A stretch of DNA of 64,000 nt from Pohlia nutans (Eukaryota > Streptophyta > Bryopsida > Bryales > Mniaceae). Under the pieces are notes generated by a model. The model did not search any database, was not told where the DNA came from, and saw only the letters and a list, made by a program, of their open reading frames with translations. The stretch is taken from the NCBI GenBank assembly GCA_022496805.1, contig CM040103.1, positions 10,000,001 to 10,064,000 of the forward strand, written 5' to 3'. A program made the position numbers and the translations under genes. Below, one piece after another: positions 25,069 to 37,481 of the stretch. Each line of letters starts with the position of its first letter. Position 1 is the first letter of the stretch.

Positions 25069-25383
25069 CTAGACTAGAGTGATTCTGTGTACCCTGTTCC
25101 TGGGCACTATTGCATACCGCCCAAACCTTTGCGTTGTGTTACCACCAGTCCAGGGGTAGGAAGCCTGAGGAGAGCCTTGCATGTTGTGTCCCCTGCGTGT
25201 CCTCTTGCCATGGGGATGGGTGACAGTCACTGGCTGCGATTGGGGATAAATATACTGCGGTTGACTCTGCTGCACGGGCTACCCTGAAACTGACTCCATT
25301 GATTGAGATTGCACAAACGAATTCTGATTGCAGGCCACAAGTGTTGCAGGCGACCATGAATTCTCTGAACACAACGCTGGTGT
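25069..25383 (-). other. Candidate C-terminal extension of the TOM1-like protein
   Basis: Beyond the TAA at 25386-25384 the same frame continues to a stop at 25069, broken only by a TAG at 25281-25279. The residues are Q/S/P-rich (PVQQSQPQYIYPQSQP after the TAG), as in TOM1-like tails. A phase-0 intron from 25428 (GTGAGT donor) to 25279, whose acceptor is that TAG, would remove both stops and give a 484-residue protein. Alternatively the two stops are real and this is 3' untranslated sequence. Confidence 0.5.
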
Positions 25384-28300
25384 TTATGCCTGCTGATGGA
25401 AACTATGTGGAGGGTAAACTGGACTCACAGCTTCTGTACGAGGAGTAACCTGAAAAGGCGAAGAGTCAAAAGGGTTCTGCAAATCCTCAGGTGGAGGCAG
25501 AGCCTGGGAATCTACCTGCTGCTTTTGTTGAGGTTGATCCACTAGCGTTAAAGATGAAGAAAAACTCGCTTCCAACCGGCTACTGGGTAGTAGATCACCA
25601 CTAAGAAGGTCAAGTGTTGTATCACCAGACTTTGCACTTACAACACTTGAACTTTGTGTGACAGGCCATGTACTTGAAGGAGATGGCGGGAGAGCTGGAA
25701 AAATGGTGCGAGCACTACCCTTTGGTCTTGTACTACTCCGTGCTCCTTGAGGTGAGTTTTGAGCTGCTGGTTGAGTCTGCACCCTGCCAGAAGAACAGCA
25801 TATCACTTCTGAGAACGCAGAACATAAAGACCAGCAAGTAAACATCACTGTGTCTTAAGTAAACATGACTGGCAGCTACACCAATATCCAATGCACTTGA
25901 GCTCTAAGAGCTCCAAAGCAAGTATATTTGACTGAATTTGGTACAAGCCACGGCTTTGTATGAGCTTTTGAAAATACTCAATGAAACCAGAAATTGCATC
26001 TTACTTGGGAGAGAGAACGCTAGGATCCTCCACCAAAGCCTTTTGCTTGCTCTCAGCAGGCATTTCCGGCAAGGAAGCTCCTGACAAGAAAGCATCATAT
26101 CTAGCAAGAGCTCGCTGCAAGTCGTCATGCAATGATAATCCATGCCAAAGTAGTTCCTCATCTCTGCACGTGAAGTCAATATAGTGTCAACCAAGTATCG
26201 AAGGCGTTTTGATACTCAGGTAACAGCACCATGAACAGCATAAGTGGGAGACGAAAATATGAAAAGCTAAGATCCACCTGTTATAAATGCACTCCAAAAC
26301 TCAAATAAAAGCGACAAACAGAAATCAAAGAGCAAGGAGATCATACGAAATATCATTAATGAGCTGGACAACACGACGCAGGAGTATCCGGCATTGATCT
26401 ACAATCTCCACGATAACTTCCTCCTTTGCAGACTGCACATTGGACATTGATAATATGACTTGTGAAAATGAACACTTCAGCACCATATTCAAAATCTGAA
26501 CTTTCAAAAAGTACGGAGGCCTACCTTAAAACTCAGAAGTACATGCAGTAAAACATGAAAGTACCAAGACTAGCTAAACAAGGAAAAAAATCATAACCAA
26601 AACTTGACAAACGCTTAAGAGAAAGATGTCATATGATGCTTCAGAGAAGACAAATCTAATGCATTGGTTGCATAAGTAGGCATTTTCCACAAAGCTCTTG
26701 CAAGTGGTAATATTCAAGGATGTTATCAATCCGAAATTTGAAATATCTTATAATACAAATAAATTATACAGTCATCCTCAGATAGAGATGCAAACCATTC
26801 GATCTTGTGGATTCAATGCAGAAACCATATCGTTGCAAAGCTCTGCCAGGTTTTGTGCATTCTTGATATCTGCCAAGCTGGGACATAAGCATGAGAAAAT
26901 ACGTAAAATTAGGGTCTACAACACTTTCAAAATTCGAAACCGTCAAAAATATATAAAGCAGGAACCAAGCATGACAAAGCAGCTTCGTAAACAAAAGCCG
27001 GGCCCACGAGGAACTAGAAAACGTAAAGGGTTTTGATGCTAGGATACACTAAAAAACTGCAAGACTGACATAAATACAGGATTGATGCTAGGATACATAA
27101 ATACAATCTAGACAATACCTCATTCCTGAAACGTTCGTTGTGTCCTCGGGTCTCATAGGAGGTGGTCCTGAGGACCATGGACCATGTGGCGGTGGATGAG
27201 GACTGGAAATGGGCTGCGATAGAGGAGGGGTGAAGATGGGCACTGAGGGCTCTCCTGCACGCTTTGGAAATTCTACACCTGCTTTCTATCATACATGTCG
27301 AAAAAATGTTTTAGTACTGAAAACCACGCTTTTGGCCAATAATTTTAGTCAGATGCATCGACATTAGAAGCTGGAGACGATCTCTAATGAAAAATTGTTC
27401 GCATCCACATGAATGGAGGATGTTTTCCAATAAGAAAACGGAAATCAAAGAGAAAGGAACGCCTAACCAACCAACCAAGTAAAAAACGACGGACACTCAA
27501 ACAAACAGAAAAACATGAAACAGAAAGAGGAAAGGTAGGGTCTCGGTCCTACCAGCAATTCATTGTATGCTGTGTAATACTGTGGATATCGACCACTCGA
27601 ACCCCCGAAAGCTTCTTGCCACGAGGCTAACAAGACAAGCGTTTTATCCCTCACCTGTTTATCTGCCTGACAAAACCATCAAGCAACCCCAACCAATACA
27701 TCAAAATATAGCATTTCAATCCAAAGTCAACAAATCAACTTGAGTCTCTGAACTATCTTTTCCCTACACCGTTCACTTTATATAGTGTGGACCAGACTAT
27801 TCATGAAAACCTACACTAATTCCTGTAAACACAATGTGCAGTAAACACACTGGTCCACTCCAATTTCCAACTCACATTGTTTCATGTAGTTCAGAAATAG
27901 TGTGGACTGTATTGATTCTTTTTGCACATAAATAGTGTGGATAGGAAGTCCCTGGTCGAATGCAATGTTGGCTCTAGAGATTACAATTTTTCATGTCAAT
28001 GCTGTTAAGCAACTCACTTTGTAACCTGCAATATTGCATAACCATTGTAGTAGAAAACCCCTCCCCGCCAGAAAACGTAGCCGCGTTACAATTGGCAGGG
28101 TTAACGGGGCTAGGTTTTCTAGAATACCTCAGGAAGGGTTCCGCAAGTGTTTTCACCTGAAATTAAAAATCCTCTGCACAAACTCCTCCTGCTAACAATC
28201 CACGAAGTATAAAACCTATCCTCAAGGCAGTCCGAAACAAGTCAGCTTCAAGAAACAACTTACTTTTTTCTTTACAAGCTTCACCAATTCATGCAGCACG

Positions 28301-29080
28301 TCTTTCTCGGCCACTTGCTGATGCACATGATCTCCACAATTCTTGATCAATGTCTCCAAGACCTACGAAGGAATTATATCCAGCACCTTAGCAACTTCTT
28401 TCAACCAAAAGAATACGGCTAAATCCATATAAGCTCCAGCTTCCCTCATTCAATAGTAGCTCTAATCAGCATATCTTGAAATGACAAAACAAACAAGAGT
28501 AGTTTACAAAATCGGTTGATGCTTCTGCTACAACAAATGCCAGGAAGATGCAAACCGTGAGTGCCAGAAGCTGGACTTTCGGACTTCGATTCGTAATCCG
28601 TTTCTTGACAGCCTTCACTACTTCTTTAGCTTGTCTGGAGAATCGAATACAAACATTGAGCTCAATCAATCACAGCAGTATGATGCATTGTTTCTCCAAA
28701 CACAACATTATGGAGCATCATTTCTAAAATTTCACACAACTAATGACTACAGAATTCTACGTTTCAGTTGCTCATGCACAAAAACATCAACTCAGTCCAG
28801 CTTCAAAATCTCAAAAACAGATATATCAAAAAAATTGATTCGGCGACGATACGATCGACCTAAACTCCAACATTCTTACACCGGCAATGAAGAAAACGCA
28901 ACATAATTCCGGTTGAAATAACCGAACAATTAGGGATTCAGAGCAGAATTCAAATTTTGGTGTTATAGCGACTAACGAGGGGTTGTTGTTGATGGAATCG
29001 CAGAGGTCCAGATTCAGCGACCAGTCGGGCCCGATCAATGTGCTACTCGTCGCCTTCTCGACAATTGAAGTGGCCGACAT
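25384..29080 (-). CDS. TOL: TOM1-like protein (VHS and GAT domains)
   Basis: Ubiquitin-binding endosomal adaptor of the TOM1-LIKE family, which in plants acts as an ESCRT-0 substitute sorting ubiquitinated membrane cargo toward the vacuole. Nine minus-strand exons: 29080-28977, 28634-28556, 28362-28264, 27666-27553, 27285-27119, 26877-26796, 26432-26347, 26163-26005, 25783-25384. They total 1290 bases (429 residues), with all phases consistent. The VHS domain covers residues 1-132 ([18 protein letters not shown], then [17 protein letters not shown], then SWQEAFGG and [13 protein letters not shown]). The GAT domain is at about 188-275 ([20 protein letters not shown], then [20 protein letters not shown], then [17 protein letters not shown]). 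The tail is Ser/Pro/Gln-rich with [12 protein letters not shown] and NPFD, motifs usual in this family. The start is the first ATG before the VHS domain. The C-terminus may be longer by splicing. Confidence 0.93.
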
Positions 29081-29655
29081 CTTGCTACTCCAAATTCTTG
29101 CCGGAAACTCCACTAATTGCCTTGCAAAAACCTTACGATCACAGCCAGCTCCGCAATGGAAAAGACCTGAAAAGAATGGAAGCAAGAGAACTTCCGCCTC
29201 GCATTTGTTTCAACAAAAGTGAAAATGCACGACGCAACGTGAGCTTGGAAAAACAGAGCACCTAGTGAAATAGTATGGCCTTGAAATGGTGTGACTGGGA
29301 GACTGAGCGCGACTTTAAGGCACATCCTATATATTCCTGTACAGTTGTCCCACTCTATTATGATGGCCCATGCATGCATGCGTCAGGTAACTCTTAGGGA
29401 ATCTGTTGTCACCGAGAGAAATATAAAATACGTAATTAGAAATTACTCTAATGCATGACAAAAAAGAATTGAATGCAATGCATAAAAGGAGCATGATTCT
29501 ACTTATAGCATTATAATGTAGTTGCACGGTGCCTGAACAGTAATTGCAGCAAGAAAAGACAAGGCTTTGAATATTTTTTCGTTTCTCGGTTTTACCTTTT
29601 TTCATTTCAGGAACACAGATGCAAATGCGACAGGGGCTTGGTGTGAATGGGTCAT

Positions 29656-29800
29656 GAGATATTTGGGAAGCCTTACCTTCAAGATGGCAAGCATGAATTA
29701 GTCATAGAAATAACTTGTCACTTGTACATTGCTTGAAACAATAATATCGTCATATTATAGAATGTCATTGTATGAAGGATAGACTCTATCGATAATTGCT
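29656..29800. repeat. Dispersed repeat, copy without the hAT MITE
   Basis: This sequence upstream of the TOM1-like gene matches 50258-50344 plus 50651-50700 downstream of EB1: shared words are tttgggaagcc, gacaagcatg or ggcaagcatg, and attgcttgaaacaataatatcgtcat (longest uninterrupted part 20 bases or more). It provides the unoccupied target for the hAT element in the second copy. Confidence 0.8.
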
Positions 29801-30925
29801 TTTTCACTCAAGCATGCAAGGAAAGAGATTCTTTTTGAGCATATGTATTAAGCATTTCTTTACCAAATGAAGTAAACAACAGCTAGTACGTCGGAAGTGA
29901 ATTTCAAAGACCCTAAGTTCATCTTTTGACTCCAAGCGGTTTGATTGCTACGAGCATTCGAAAATCTTTCATTGGAATTTTTTGTTTTTGGTGCTTGTGA
30001 ACACAATATTAAATCTCATGTTTAAAGTTCAGTATTAAATCAAGGCTCTTGTGATTATTTTTGAAATGAGATTGCATTCAACTTTTAATTCTCAAAGTTG
30101 TGCACACAACTCGGCAGACAATAAGTGACTTTCAAAACTTATGTGAATTGTCGTAGTGTGGTGTTGGGAGACCTTGATGAGAGACTTTGAAGCTTGTGTG
30201 CAACAAGAGATTGTTACCTCATTCCCATGCTCATAGAGACTACTAATGCAACAATTTTATTTCCAAACTCTATGGGAATGCATTCAATCCCTTGTCATTG
30301 AGTCATTTTCAAATAGAATCACTTGATTCTTCAAAACATCGTCATTACAAGTGCTAAGAATTAATAACGATTAGCATATTTATAATGAAAATTTATTAAT
30401 GCGTTTCATCTATAGTCCTTTCTACCTTGAAAGATAAGAATGCTACTCATAATTATACATTTATTATTATATTATATTAAATACTAATATGCTCCGTGCA
30501 TAGCATAATAGAACAATGCAATGGAGCACACTAAAGCTTTTGAAAACTAAATCGAAAAAGAATAACTTAAATCCACTTTTTTAATTAATGAAGAAATGTC
30601 ATTTATATTTCGTGAATTTTGAGACTATTCTATCGTTGCCACGTAAACTTAGTTTCTAATTGCAACTAAATTGTGGTCCCGTTGCAAAAGGTGTTGCAAA
30701 AGGTGTCTCTATTATTGCTCTATTATGAACAACTTCGATGTTTGCATGCAAATCACAAAAGTGCATTTGCCTTCATTCCCGCTTGATACCCTTTCCAACC
30801 AGGGTATATGATGAACAGTTCATCAATCCGGGTACCAGGCGCGGGTATCATGGTTTCGTCTTCATCTTGTCGGTGGAGCTGCAGAGCCTGCTGAAGCATT
30901 GGCAGGAGCTATGTCGATGATAGCT
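29801..30925. other. Intergenic DNA upstream of the mannosidase gene
   Basis: AT-rich to 30700, then GC-richer. No gene is recognised; a 60-codon frame at 30738-30920 has no motif. The divergent TOM1-like and mannosidase genes probably draw their promoters from this stretch. Confidence 0.4.
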
Positions 30926-31830
30926 TGAGTTTGCGCAATTTTCAATTCAGCAAGGATCTCGCAATGGATATATAGCCAGCAATCTCTCGCGTAATCTACA
31001 CGTCAATCGTCAAACTTCGACATCCATTCTACGCAATAAGGACTCCAATAATTCCCACTCCCTAGGGTTCTGGATGCTGCATGAGGATTCTCAGGTTTCG
31101 TACATTCCTCGTTTCCTGCTTCGGATGGCTATCTCTTTTGCTTGAACGCTCGCAACGAGTATTTTCATAAGTTTTTTTTTTTTTTGCGTACATTGTATGT
31201 CCCTATGTCAATTTCAATTTTGAGCTTGCGCAATTTTCAATTTCGCAGGCAGCTCGCCAGGAGGCTCTCGCACAATCTACACATCAATATTCGACATCTA
31301 ATTCTACGCAAGGATTCCTGAGGTTTCGAATCGAAGTTTGCTGCCGACGTTATAGCTCTTCAAGATCATCACCGTGAGTAGGATTCTCGGGTTTCGGACG
31401 TTTCCTGGTGCGGATACCGATCTTGTTTGCTTGAACTAATATCTTCTTAAGTTTTTGTTTGTTTTGTGGAGATTGTATGTCTCCGTGTATGACGATTTCA
31501 ATTTTGAGTAAACCGGCCCTGAGCTTGCGCAATTTGCAACTGAGCAGGCAGCTCGCAATGAATGGCCAGCAGGCTCTCGCGTAATCTGCACATCAATCGT
31601 CATACTTCGACATAATTTGACTTCCTAGGGTATTGGATCGGAAGCTCCACTGATTGAGCTGCATTGAAGTTTGCTGTCGACGGTACAGGGCGTTAGGATC
31701 GTCTATGCGTGAGTAAGATTCGCAGGTTTCGCACATTCCTCGCTTCTTGCTTTGGATGACAATCTCGTAACGAGTGTCTTCGTAACTGTTTTTCGTAAAT
31801 TGTGTACCTGCAACTCGATCTCGTTGTGTG
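30926..31830 (+). repeat. Three tandem copies of a ~297-bp leader sequence
   Basis: The word gagcttgcgcaatt or gagtttgcgcaatt begins copies near 30926, 31222 and 31521. Each continues with a gctctcgc(gt/ac)aatctacac block, a cttcgacat block, a ctcaggtttcg(t/g)ac(a/g)ttcctcg block and a Thr/Ala-like t-rich stretch. Similarity is clear but copies have diverged and carry indels. The array ends about 300 bases before the mannosidase ATG, so it probably forms its promoter or 5' untranslated region. The third copy contains a donor-like gtgagtaag at about 31708. Confidence 0.8.
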
Positions 31831-32129
31831 TCGAAATCAATTTAGAGGAACTAGCGGAGATGTTGCGTATTCGAGCTGCACTCTTTCTGATTGTCAATTG
31901 TTTGGACTGAATGCCAGAGGTTGTTTTGTTGCTAAAACAGAGGAATGCAGTGAAGACGTAGTTTTCCAGCAGTCCTTGCCTGGTACAGACGGACTCGGAT
32001 TACTCCTTTAGAAAAATGTGAAGTCGATTGTCATTCAGTGGATGCGCATCTTTTGTTTACGACATCTGTTCCTTCATAGTAGATAACGATTCATATTGAA
32101 GCACTGCAACGTGAAGGTTGGCGACAGAA

Positions 32130-35100
32130 ATGCAGCTGATAAACCTGAATGAAGGATGGATAGCGGCGCGGGCTTCAGATGTCCAACTGAGTGGACAAGA
32201 CCTTACAACTTCACAGTTTCCTTCCTTGAAAACTGGCTTGTGGATGAAAGCAGTGGTGCCTGGGACGTATGTTACCTTCACAAATTCTGTTTTGAATCTT
32301 GTCTGGGATGCTTTTTTAAGAGTCTGCAAATTGATCGGCTTGTTGTGGCGGGTTTTGGGTGTAAGGTCTGAGATTTGTTTTAGTCCAGGTGCCATTTCAC
32401 TTCTAAATAAGGGTTTAGTTCTTGGATAATGTGCTGTTTTTGTCTGGTTTTTGGATTCTGGTATCCTATTGTTACTGTGAAATCGCTCTTGAGCCAACGG
32501 TATAAGTGGTTGCAGAGTTTTGACCACACTACTCGAGAATGAGCTTGTACCGGATCCATTTTATGGTCTCAACAATTTGGAAGTGCCTGACATAGCCGAT
32601 GTTGGTCGTGAGTACTACACTTTCTGGTTCTGCAAGCGGTTCGAGCTGCCCAGCGTGGTGAGTCTTGGTGTAATTCTCTGTGATCTTAGATCTATGTGTA
32701 TCGTTCTGTTATCTGCTTCACAATGTAGGCCGTGATACTGATTAAAACATTTTAAATCATCTGCATCGGGAATTTGTGAAACTGTACATTGCAAAGATAT
32801 TTGTTTTGTTTTCAACCAGGCTAATAGCTCGGCTAATAGTGTTTATCATGATTGCAGCCTCAAGGTGGGAAAGTGTGGTTGAACTTTCGTGCCATAAATT
32901 ATCAAGCTGAGGTGTTCCTTAATGGCTTCAGCAAATTGTTATCTAAAGGCATGTTCTTGAGGCACACAATCGATATTACTGATTGGCTTGACACTGATGG
33001 AGAGAACTTCTTGGCTGTTTTGGTACACCCTCCTGACCATCCCGGGCGTATTCCTCTCGAAGGTGGTCAAGGTGGAGATCACGATGTAAGCTTGATCATC
33101 TGCAGCCCAAAAAAGTTGTACTGGATTCCAATTGGATCACTCTGCTCCATACTCATTCTAGACCTTTAGCGAGCTTTATGAGTCTACAGGATATTTTTAT
33201 CATGACATCTATTATCTGTTGAACATGAGGTAGAAATCAGCATCTACTGTCAACCTGGGTTGATTTACTTGGCTAGTCCGCCACATATTCTGTTCCGCTT
33301 AATTATCAATTTCTGAGTTCTAATTGAGAATCTAACAAACATTTCTAGTTGCGGGTGGTTCAAGGACAACTTGGCGAATCAATAACAGTCACAATTTGTT
33401 GCTTGATAGATTGCAAAGGATGTAGCTGCTCAATATGTCGAAGGCTGGGATTGGATTTGCCCCATCAGGTATCATTTGCTTTTGTCCTTTCTTCATGCTA
33501 ATTGAAGATTCTTTATTATGAAATACGAATCTTATCTGATGCATGTAACGCGCAAAAGTTTTTGTGATGAACCTCGACTAATTTAGTAATATTCTGTAGG
33601 AGTCAACACATTGATCATAGCTTGATATTGGGTTTAATGTTTCATCTCATTGCAGAGATCGGAACACTGGCATTTGGGATGCTGTATCTATTCACCAAAC
33701 AGGGGTAATTTATTCTAGCTTTTTGTATTTGTGAAAATTATAAAATCGCTTGAAAATCCTCACATGCCGACTCTTGAATATTGCCGGATTTCATCTAATA
33801 TACCACAATGGTCGTCCTACATCGTCATAAACAAGTGCAAATTCCAGATATCCTGCACACGTGCGGGCTTAGAAGTTGCTGTGATTGAAAGGGTACATCG
33901 TGTAATCTCTTTCTGTGGACATCGCAGCCAGTGCGGCTTGTGGACCCCCACTTGGTGACCACATTTCACAACTCTTACGCACAAGCTGATCTATGGGTCA
34001 CCACGGAGCTTGTCAACACGAGCTCGGCACAAGTGACTGTGACTGTCAAGCTGAACGTTTCACTTGATGATGCGGATGAATTTTGTATAATAGATCATGT
34101 GCATACAAGTCAGGACATTGTAATCGAGGGTAACTCAACCATGCCGTACTCTTTGCCTCCGGTAATCTTCTTAATCGAATGATTGTGTCTTCTATTCTCA
34201 ATAGCACTAGTGACGCTAGCAACTTGAGGTTTACTTTATTTTTATTTTTAATTTGTTTTCGTGGTTAGTCTGATTCATCTGTGCATCATGACAGCTTCTA
34301 TTCAAGAATCCAGCATTATGGTGGCCTAATGGCTTGGGCGGCGAGCCATTGTACAAAGTGGATATTACACTAGACGTGCAAGGATATGGAGAATCTGACT
34401 CTTGGAGTCACTTATTTGGTTTCCGCCATATAGAGTCATACATTGACCCAGCAACCAACGGACGGTACAATTTCTATTCACGTCTCAGCTCCCCTGAAAG
34501 TAACTTTTTAGTCTATGGCATGTGTATCTTGGTATAGCAGGCTGCCAACCCTGTGTCTGCACAGATTTTGCACAAGGCCTAAACCCTTTACTAAATCTTT
34601 TTCTTATCAGAGGAGTTTGTACAGAAATGGGGTCCTATATCACAGGTGAAGTGTGAGACACATATATAAGGATCGAGCTTTTGCTTGAAATTATGTGCTT
34701 GACTCAACAATTAAGGCATATGAACATGTAATCTGAAGAGAATGCAGTGTGAATGCACAGAAATGCAATTTTCTCGAGTAAGATATGGGTCTGCACTATG
34801 TTCCTGTAGTTCTTATTTTAAAATGCACATTTCTTTTCCTGTTGGCAAACACAGGAAGTTTGTCGTCAATGGAGAGCCTGTATATATCAGAGGAGGCAAT
34901 TGGATAGTCTCAGATGGTTTACTACGCCTTTCAAAGGATCGGTACGAGACAGAAGTGAATTTCCATGCAGACATGAACTTGAATATGATACGTGTATGGG
35001 GTGGTGCATTAGCTGAGCGGCCAGAATTCTACAGTGCTTGCGACAAGCGTGGAGTCTTGGTACTATCGGATTCCTTTTTTTGTGAAAGTTGGTTGTTTTT

Positions 35101-37481
35101 CTGTCGGACGATTTTGGAATCCAATAGCTTTGTCGAAGTTAAGTGGTGTAATTGCGTTTTATACTTTCAGGTGTGGCAGGAATTCTGGATAACAGGTGAC
35201 TGCAATGGACGAGGGGTAGAACCATCGGACCCAGATTGGCCACTTGATCATGACCTCTTTCTCACTTGCGCTTATGACACAGTCAAGCTTTTACGCAACC
35301 ATGCAAGTCTGGCCCTTTGGTGTGGAGGGAATGAAGCACATCCAGCTGAAGACATCAATGAAGCACTCGGGAAGAGTCTGAAAATTGTGCCTGACAATGA
35401 AAATCCAAGCATTTATTTAGATGGCACACGACTTTATATCCAAGGTAGGTTTCTACACAAAATCACCTTTGTTAGAAATCTTCACACGAGCCTTTTGATA
35501 AGTGGATATTCCCAAATGCAGTGGATGTACTGTCAACAAGGAACCTGTTCTTACATCTTCTGCAATTTTAGTACATAGATTGCACAGCCAGCACATATCG
35601 CATAGTATGTGCTGGTTGTCAATTTGAAAAGGAACTAGATATTGCACATAGCTATTGTCAAATTTACCTATATCTAATTCCTCTTAGTTGTTTCAGGCTA
35701 CCCCCTGTCGAACAATTATCAATTCATGGTTTGTTTGTGAATTATCTCTATTCTGGTCTGAAGAAATACCATGGAACATCAGCAATGGGGTTTGATATCA
35801 TGATGTCGTTCTTTGAAGGTTCGTTGTGGGAGGGTATTGCGGCTGGAAATGGCTTATTCCGGGATGGTCCTTATGGGATTCAAGTGCCAGAAAAGTTTTT
35901 CGAAAAAGATTATTATGAATATGCATTTAACCCAGAGATTGGCAACGTTGGGGTTCCAAAGGCTGAGACTATTCGTGCCACTATGCCTCCTGAAGCTTGG
36001 GATCCTCCCGTTTGCTTGAATGGAGAGTTACCAAATGCGACGTGGGACTACCACAAATATATCCCTTATGCAGATGCCCAGAAACTTGTACCTGGGCAAA
36101 TTGAAGCATTTGGTGCATACGATGGCCTTGATGACTTTTGTGAGAAGGTCTGCTGGTTATTTCTAGACTTTTCTAGACTTCTAAATGAATTCCTGTAGTA
36201 TTTAAATAGTTACACTGAATGAAAATTGTGTCCATCTTTTTCATCCCCTAATCGTGGAATTGACTTGCAGGCACAGCTTGTAAATTATGTTCAATATCGA
36301 GCACTGATTGAGGGCTGGAACTCTCAGATGTGGACAAAGTACACGGGAGTGATAATATGGAAAACACAAAACCCTTGGCCAGGTCTGCGAGGCCAGATGT
36401 ATGATTTCTTGCTTGACCAGACAGGAGCCTTTTTTGGCTTGCGGAGTGCTTGCGAAAGTGTGCACGTCCAGTTGAATCTTCTCACCTACAATATTGAGGT
36501 ACAGATGGTACTTTTCAATCATCAGAATATAACTCATTTGAGGTCAAATACTCAAAACATTACCAATGCTACTTTGCATCAAGTCTGATGGACTAGTTAA
36601 CGTGAAAGGAGAGTCTCGTTTCGCCACCTCCGTGGCTTGGCATGCTATTTAGAACTCATAATAACAAAACGAGACTCTCCTTTCACATTACCGGATATAA
36701 CTTCGATGGTTGGATCTTGTTCAATCATGCTCAATCAAGGGTGCCAAATTAAGTGCATCGTAACACTAAAAAAGGACAAGATTATGAGATATAACCATGC
36801 TCTTCATATCGAATGCGTGTCAAAATGGGTTCCATTGAGTTTATGTTGATATCTTCTCCATCCCGTTGCTTGCAGATCGTGAACACAAGGAGAGAAACGA
36901 TGTCTGATTGTGTTGTGGAGGCTTCAGTGTTTGACGTAAATGGTGAGAATCCATATTCCGACATATTTAAAGGACTTTCTGTTGCTGCCAAAGCAACCAG
37001 CACGGTTGGTAATATCCCTCTATTCAAGTCCATCAACGATCACCCAGTGTACTTCCTACTACTGAAATGCCTGAGCTCGTCTGGAAAATTAATTTCCAGA
37101 AACTTCTACTGGTTGCACCCTGTGGGTGGTAGCTACACCCAACTGGCAGGGGAGTTCCGAGACCACAAGGTTCCCATTACTACCTCGGCAACTTGTACTG
37201 TGAATAATGACTCCTACAACTTCAGCGTCCGAGTTGCAAACGTGAACACTGCAGCGGTTGCCTTTGGGCTCTCCTTCACAGTGATTGATGCTGCTGCTTC
37301 TGGAGCTCTGGAGAAACGCATCTTGCCGGTCACCTACTCAGACAACTGGTTTTCCTTGGTCCCCAATGAAGCTCTCAACGTAAAGATCTCCTTCAGGGTG
37401 CGCAACCACGTCCGCCCCAAAGTACTTTTGAGAGGGTGGAACGTCGCAGACACCGAGGTTGTTCCCCATGCCTGTGACTGA
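32130..37481 (+). CDS. EBM: Mannosylglycoprotein endo-beta-mannosidase (GH2)
   Basis: Glycoside hydrolase family 2 enzyme that cleaves the Man-beta-1,4-GlcNAc linkage of N-glycans during glycan turnover. Twelve exons: 32130-32266, 32516-32657, 32858-33085, 33410-33468, 33656-33704, 33928-34161, 34295-34464, 34855-35059, 35171-35444, 35819-36147, 36271-36498, 36876-37481. They total 2661 bases (886 residues), and every phase closes. Landmarks: [10 protein letters not shown] (exon 2), EGGQGGDHD (exon 3), [20 protein letters not shown] (exons 4-5), [20 protein letters not shown] (exon 8), WCGGNEAHP with the presumed acid/base Glu463, and [12 protein letters not shown] with Glu549 at the expected nucleophile position. 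The C-terminal beta-sandwich has SRNFYWLHP and SDNWFSLVP. It is shorter than the roughly 940-residue angiosperm enzyme, mainly because an insert before the last beta-sandwich is absent. No signal peptide is visible. The ATG chosen is the only one in frame before the conserved GW. Confidence 0.95.
36602..36686. mobile_element. Foldback MITE in the last mannosidase intron
   Basis: Arms 36602-36621 and 36667-36686 are exact 20-base reverse complements separated by 45 bases. The element sits within the intron between exons 11 and 12. Flanks (ttaac and attac) do not give a clear target duplication. Confidence 0.75.
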
